From Burkholderiales bacterium (GTDB lineage Bacteria; Pseudomonadota; Gammaproteobacteria; Burkholderiales; SG8-39), in contig CAKKSJ010000322.1 in the NCBI GenBank assembly GCA_919902965.1, positions 1 through 18,969 of the forward strand: DNA of 18,969 bases, given 5' to 3'. Of the stretch, positions 15,523 to 18,969 are shown one piece after another (position 1 is the stretch's first letter; each line of letters opens with the position of its first letter). The position numbers and the translations under genes were made by a program. Under the pieces are notes generated by a model. It was not told where the DNA came from and ran no database searches. It saw only the letters and a program-made list of their open reading frames with translations.

Positions 15523-15677
15523 TTCACGAACCCGATTTTCCCGGAGTCTGATACAAAATGGGGGGATGCCTTACCCCGTTCTCCCCCTAGGCCGGACCAT
15601 AAAAAAATGAAGTCTGCCATGGATGCCGGGACTTGTGATTATCGCATGCCCGCCCGGTCCCTTTGCGGCGGGGCGCA

Positions 15678-16367
15678 TCAATCCCTGGCTGCGAAGCGAT
15701 AGCCGGTCCCGCGCACCGTCTCGATCAGCGCATCGTGACCGCTCGCCTCCAGCGCCTGGCGCAAGCGGCGGATGTGCACGTCTACGGTGCGCTCCTCGAC
15801 GAACACGTGCTCGCCCCACACCTGGTCGAGCAGTTGGGTGCGGGTATGGACGCGCTCGGCATGGGTCATGAAAAAGTGCAGCAGGCGGAATTCCGTCGGT
15901 CCGAGATCCAGCCTCAGGCCCTTGGCGCTGACCCGGTGCGCGAGCGGATCCAGGCGCAGGCCGCGGACCTCGACGACATCGTCGGTCATCTGCGGTGCGC
16001 GCCTGCGCAGCACCGCCTTGATGCGCGCCAGCAGTTCGCGCGGCGAGAAGGGCTTGGTCATGTAGTCGTCCGCGCCCGCCTCCAGGCCCAGAACCTTGTC
16101 CTGCTCTGCCGATTTGGCGGTGAGCATAATTATGGGTATTGCACGGGTGCGGGGGTTGCCGCGCAAATGCCGCGCGACCGCCACACCCGATTGCCCCGGC
16201 AGCATCCAGTCGAGCAGAACCAGGTCGGGCAGGGTCTGGCGCATGAGTTCGAGCGCCTGCCCGGCGTCCGCCGCGCGCAGGGCATGATGGCCGGCCGCCT
16301 CCAGATTGACGGCGATCAACTCCTGGATGGCGGCCTCGTCTTCCACGATCAAAATATTGAGCGGCAT
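15678..16367 (-). CDS. phoB: Phosphate regulon response regulator PhoB
   Basis: 229 residues, the family's usual length. Receiver domain (1-125) with acidic pocket VEDE (9-11), phosphoacceptor D53 in VLLDWMLPG, T83 in IIMLTAK and K105 in MTKPF. OmpR/PhoB winged-helix domain (about 130-229) with PTEFRLLHFFMTHAERVHTRTQLLDQVWG and the recognition helix region VEERTVDVHIRRLRQAL. It is phosphorylated by PhoR and binds Pho boxes at phosphate-starvation genes. ATG 16367 is chosen because MPLNILIVEDE is the family start; the longer frame upstream crosses the Pho box. First gene of phoB-phoR, divergent from ubiE. Confidence 0.95.
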   Translation of the reverse strand: MPLNILIVEDEAAIQELIAVNLEAAGHHALRAADAGQALELMRQTLPDLVLLDWMLPGQSGVAVARHLRGNPRTRAIPIIMLTAKSAEQDKVLGLEAGADDYMTKPFSPRELLARIKAVLRRRAPQMTDDVVEVRGLRLDPLAHRVSAKGLRLDLGPTEFRLLHFFMTHAERVHTRTQLLDQVWGEHVFVEERTVDVHIRRLRQALEASGHDALIETVRGTGYRFAARD

Positions 16368-16400
16368 GGTCTGGTCGCATCCCGGGGCAGTGGCAATACT

Positions 16401-16429
16401 ATGTCGCGCAGGTGACATTTTCGTTACAG
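16401..16429 (-). promoter_or_regulatory. Pho box upstream of phoB
   Basis: On the minus strand 16429-16412 reads CTGTAAC-GAAA-ATGTCAC: two 7-bp direct repeats with 4-bp spacing, each 5/7 to the CTGTCAT unit. A third weaker unit GCGACAT (16407-16401) follows with the same 11-bp period. A TAGTAT (16401-16396) lies 10 bases after the core, where a -10 is expected when PhoB replaces -35 contacts. This supports autoregulation of phoBR. Organism-specific binding is inferred. Confidence 0.7.
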
Positions 16430-16451
16430 CCGCAAAATGAGCCGGCCGCGG

Positions 16452-16457
16452 TATGAT
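16452..16457 (+). promoter_or_regulatory. Candidate -10 for ubiE
   Basis: TATGAT at 16452-16457, 55 bases before the ubiE ATG. No good -35 at the right distance; the Pho box lies about 22 bases upstream. An imperfect inverted repeat (GTTCCGGG near 16459-16466 and CCGGGAAC near 16482-16489) lies in the leader. Confidence 0.3.
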
Positions 16458-16512
16458 AAGCGTTCCGGGCCAGCATGCGCATCCGGGAACAGGCACCCAG
16501 ACGGAACAGGCA

Positions 16513-17247
16513 ATGAACGGCAAGACCCATTTTGGCTATGAACAGGTAGACGAGGGCGACAAGGCGCGCAAGGTCGCGGACGTGTTCGACTCGGTCGCAC
16601 CCAAATACGACCTGATGAACGATTTGATGTCGGCCGGGATGCACCGCGCCTGGAAAGCGTTCACCGTTGCGATCGCCGGGGTGCGCACGGGCGAGCGCGT
16701 GCTCGACGTCGCTTCGGGCAGCGGCGACCTGGCGCGCGCCTTCGCGCGCGGCGCCGGCTCCGGCGGGGAGGTCTGGATCACCGATATCAACCGCGCCATG
16801 CTCGAGCGCGGGCGCGACCGCCTGCTCAACGAAGGGCGCGCGTTGCCGCTGGCGCAATGCAATGCCGAGCATCTGCCGTTTCCCGGCAATTATTTCGACT
16901 GTGTCAGCGTCGCGTTCGGGCTGCGCAATATGACAAGCAAGGAGGCAGCGCTCGCTGAAATGCAGCGCGTACTCCGGCCGGGCGGGCGCTTGCTGGTGCT
17001 CGAGTTCTCACGCGTGTGGCAGCCGCTGAAGCAGGTCTACGACTGGTATTCCTTCAAGGTGCTGCCTTGGCTGGGTTCGAAGATCGCCGACGACGCCGAC
17101 AGCTACCGTTATCTGGCCGAATCCATACGCATGCATCCGGATCAGGAGCAATTGAAAACTCTGATGGAACGAGCTGGCCTGGGTCGGGTCGAATATTTCA
17201 ACTTGAGCGCCGGCGTGGTCGCTCTGCATCGTGCATTCAAAGTCTGA
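16513..17247 (+). CDS. ubiE: Demethylmenaquinone/2-methoxy-polyprenyl-benzoquinol methyltransferase
   Basis: 244 residues. SAM-dependent C-methyltransferase of ubiquinone (and menaquinone where present) biosynthesis. Seen: the UbiE opening THFGYEQVDEGDKARKVADVF, then FDSVAPKYDLMNDLMSAGMHR (UbiE signature 1 region), SAM motif I VLDVASGSGDLAR (about 63-75), VAFGLRNM and LRPGGRLLVLEFS (signature 2). ATG 16513 is chosen as the family start; ACAGG lies just before it. The in-frame ATG 16453 upstream would add residues unlike the family. First gene of ubiE-Tim44 domain-ubiJ; 71 bases separate it from the next start. It probably works at the inner membrane with the Ubi complex. Confidence 0.96.
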   Translation: MNGKTHFGYEQVDEGDKARKVADVFDSVAPKYDLMNDLMSAGMHRAWKAFTVAIAGVRTGERVLDVASGSGDLARAFARGAGSGGEVWITDINRAMLERGRDRLLNEGRALPLAQCNAEHLPFPGNYFDCVSVAFGLRNMTSKEAALAEMQRVLRPGGRLLVLEFSRVWQPLKQVYDWYSFKVLPWLGSKIADDADSYRYLAESIRMHPDQEQLKTLMERAGLGRVEYFNLSAGVVALHRAFKV

Positions 17248-17318
17248 GGAAATCGGCACGCGCTTATTGCTTCAGATGCTTGCTTCACATTGTTGGTTCA
17301 ACTAGGACGAGGGAAACT

Positions 17319-18173
17319 ATGAAACAGCTGTTATCCACATTGATGGTTGCATTCCTGGCGCTGGCATTCATGGTCGAGGACGCAGAAGCCCGGCGTCTGG
17401 GCGGAGCCAGAAGCCTGGGCGCGCAGCGCTCAATCGCGCCGAGCAAGAGTGTGCAGCAAACGCCGCCGTCGCAAGCGGCGCCTGCCGCGGCCGCGGCCAA
17501 TACGGCAGCGGCACCCAAACCCGCGGGCAACCGCTGGCTCGGACCTATCGCCGGCCTCGCCGCCGGCCTGGGCCTGGGCTGGCTGATCGGTCAGGGTGGT
17601 TTCGGCGGCATGCTGGGCACGCTGCTGATCATGGCACTGGTCGGTTTCGCCCTGGTCTTTGTGCTGCGTTTGTTCACCCGGCCCAGGGCAGAAGGCAATA
17701 TGCAGTATGCCGGGATGGGCAACGCCTCTGCCGAGCCGCCCGCACTCGCGTCCGGTTCGAGCCAGGTACCCGACTTCGACGCACAGTTGCGGCCGAATGT
17801 CCCGGAGGGATTCGACACCGATGGTTTTCTGCGCCAGGCCAAGCTCAATTTCGTCAAACTGCAGGCCGTGCATGACAGCGGCAAGCTGGGCGAATTGCGC
17901 GAATTCACCACTGACGCGATGTTCGAGTCGATCAAGCAGGATTTGCTGCAGCACGGCAGCGTCGGACAGCAGACCGATGTCGTCACGCTCAACGCCGAAC
18001 TGCTGGAAGCGCTCACTGACGGCGACAGCCATTGGGCCAGCGTACGCTTCTCCGGCATGATACGCGAAAGCCCCGATGCCCAGCCTGAAGCCTTCCAGGA
18101 AGTCTGGAACCTGGCGAAGCCGACTTCCGGTGCGAGCGGTTGGGTGCTGGCGGGCATACAGCAACTACAGTAG
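17319..18173 (+). CDS. Tim44-like domain protein
   Basis: 284 residues; GAGGG sits 5 bases before ATG 17319. N-terminal hydrophobic segment MKQLLSTLMVAFLALAFMVEDAEA looks like a signal peptide with a possible cleavage after AEA. Then an Arg/Ser and Ala/Pro-rich low-complexity linker (about 25-70), a Gly-rich hydrophobic region (about 73-120, GPIAGLAAGLGLGWLIGQ and LLIMALVGFALVFVLRLF) and a C-terminal Tim44-like domain (about 150-284, GFDTDGFLRQAKLNFVKLQ, VWNLAKP, GWVLAGIQQ ending). Membrane-bound with a domain related to mitochondrial Tim44; bacterial role not settled. It regularly lies between ubiE and ubiJ in betaproteobacteria, which suggests but does not prove a link to quinone synthesis. 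Confidence 0.88.
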   Translation: MKQLLSTLMVAFLALAFMVEDAEARRLGGARSLGAQRSIAPSKSVQQTPPSQAAPAAAAANTAAAPKPAGNRWLGPIAGLAAGLGLGWLIGQGGFGGMLGTLLIMALVGFALVFVLRLFTRPRAEGNMQYAGMGNASAEPPALASGSSQVPDFDAQLRPNVPEGFDTDGFLRQAKLNFVKLQAVHDSGKLGELREFTTDAMFESIKQDLLQHGSVGQQTDVVTLNAELLEALTDGDSHWASVRFSGMIRESPDAQPEAFQEVWNLAKPTSGASGWVLAGIQQLQ

Positions 18174-18209
18174 TAGGCTGGCCGCGCTTCGATCGCATCG
18201 GAAGAAGCC

Positions 18210-18788
18210 GTGTTGCCGCACCCGGGGATAGTCGCTCTCAACCACCTGCTCGGCGCGGAAGCCTGGGCACGCGAAAAGCTCAAGCCCTACGCCGGGCAGT
18301 GCGTGGAATTCCGCTCGCCGCCGCTGCCTGCGCTGCGCCTGGACATCCTCGACACCGGGCTGCTGCGCGCGGCGCTTAAAGACGCCGCGCCGGACATGGT
18401 CGTAAGCATCGGAGCGGCTGCGCTTCCGGCATCGCTGCGCGGCGAAGACGCGCTCATGCGCGAAATCGGCATAGAAGGCAACGCCGACTTGGCCAGCACG
18501 GTGCAGCATCTGTTCCGGCATCTGCGCTGGGACATCGCGGAAGATCTGTCCAAGGTCTTCGGCGACGTGCTCGCCCAGCGCATGGTGACCGAAAGCCGGC
18601 ACTTCGCCGCATGGAATCGCGAAGCCGCGGAAAAATTGGCGCAGAACTTCGCCGAATACTGGACCGAGGAGCAGCCCTTATTGGCCCGCCCAGCCGAAGT
18701 GCGCCAGTTCCTCGCCGATGCGGACCAGCTGCGCGACGACCTGGCCCGGCTTGAGAAACGCATCGAAACCCTGGCCGGGAAGGCATAA
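18210..18788 (+). CDS. ubiJ: Ubiquinone biosynthesis accessory factor UbiJ (SCP2-like)
   Basis: 192 residues from GTG 18210, with GGAAGA 6-10 bases before it. N-terminal SCP2-like lipid-binding part (about 1-100: LNHLLGAEAWAREKLKPYAGQCVEF, then IEGNADLASTVQHLFRHLRWD), and a C-terminal helical region with a short coiled coil (about 165-190: LADADQLRDDLARLEKRIETL). The motif GNADLA followed by RWDIAEDLSKVFGDVLAQR is characteristic of UbiJ. It binds ubiquinone intermediates in the soluble Ubi complex with UbiK. It follows the Tim44 gene by 36 bases. In related genomes ubiB comes next, but it is not seen in the remaining 181 bases. Confidence 0.9.
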   Translation: MLPHPGIVALNHLLGAEAWAREKLKPYAGQCVEFRSPPLPALRLDILDTGLLRAALKDAAPDMVVSIGAAALPASLRGEDALMREIGIEGNADLASTVQHLFRHLRWDIAEDLSKVFGDVLAQRMVTESRHFAAWNREAAEKLAQNFAEYWTEEQPLLARPAEVRQFLADADQLRDDLARLEKRIETLAGKA

Positions 18789-18840
18789 ATTCAAGCTGCT
18801 CCGCGCTAGCCTTGGCGTCCTTAGCGGTTATCGAAGTATT

Positions 18841-18865
18841 GAAAAGGGGGCGATGCCCCCTTTTC
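18841..18865 (+). terminator. Strong bidirectional hairpin terminator after ubiJ
   Basis: GAAAAGGGGGC (18841-18851), loop GAT, GCCCCCTTTTC (18855-18865): a perfect 11-bp stem with A runs before and T runs after. It should end the ubiE-Tim44-ubiJ transcript, and can also serve the opposite strand. The remaining 18866-18969 show no recognisable gene. Confidence 0.85.
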
Positions 18866-18969
18866 CTCCAAGGGGACTTCCTTCGGGGCGTAAATCCCCC
18901 AAGTCAGGGCTATCGAAAAACGCTTCCCTCTGGGAGAGCGTCACGCTGAAGCGCGCTTTCGTGTGTTAG

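Noticed and set aside
15555..15590. G- and C-run hairpin between phoB and phoR
   Set aside because: GGGG and CCCC runs can pair around 15557-15577, but the stem is only 4-5 bp without a T tract on the minus strand; not enough for a terminator call.
1..18969. CRISPR array, tRNA, rRNA, transposase or integrase
   Set aside because: I looked for regularly spaced repeats, cloverleaf sequences and recombinase motifs and found none.

Overview
The window is mostly a conserved housekeeping stretch of a high-GC Gram-negative chromosome. A betaproteobacterium (Nitrosomonadales/Rhodocyclales-like) is the best guess. The guess rests on gene content: DUF2782 protein + choline-kinase-like homoserine kinase + BPSS1780-type membrane protein + DUF3683 flavo-iron-sulfur oxidoreductase, and ubiE followed by a Tim44-domain gene and ubiJ. 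This is inference from family knowledge; no rRNA or other phylogenetic marker is present.

Layout. 1-536: poorly coding DNA with two small hairpins near the left edge and a fragment of a DUF4197-type gene (299-397). 537-1258: a type II toxin-antitoxin module (Phd/YefM-like antitoxin, PIN/VapC toxin) behind a perfect palindromic operator (494-516). 1272-1373: the C-terminal fragment of the same DUF4197-type gene, so the TA module sits inside a broken gene. 1396-4808 (minus): polA followed by a SGNH-hydrolase-like gene whose catalytic motifs are altered. 4821-5543 (plus, divergent from polA): LOG/TIGR00730 protein. Its 3' end is echoed by two further degenerate copies downstream, around a 10-bp-arm hairpin. 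5751-11890 (plus): DUF2782 lipoprotein-like/secreted protein, homoserine kinase, BPSS1780 membrane protein and a 1309-residue DUF3683/FAD/Fe-S/CCG oxidoreductase. 12131-14185 (plus): HIT protein and a conserved 535-residue protein with a possible PilZ-like C-terminus. 14182-16367 (minus): phoB-phoR, phosphate two-component system, with a recognisable Pho box upstream of phoB. The phoR stop overlaps the stop of the convergent 535-residue gene. 16513-18788 (plus): ubiE, Tim44-domain protein, ubiJ, closed by a strong hairpin terminator at 18841-18865.

Functional themes are DNA replication/repair (polA), threonine biosynthesis (thrB), 2-hydroxyacid oxidation feeding the electron chain, ubiquinone biosynthesis (ubiE, ubiJ) and phosphate sensing (phoBR). 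I see no clear new defence or mobile system. The most unusual signals are the TA module inside the DUF4197 remnant, the triplicated gene tail at 5490-5693, and the apparent loss of the catalytic serine in the polA-linked SGNH protein.
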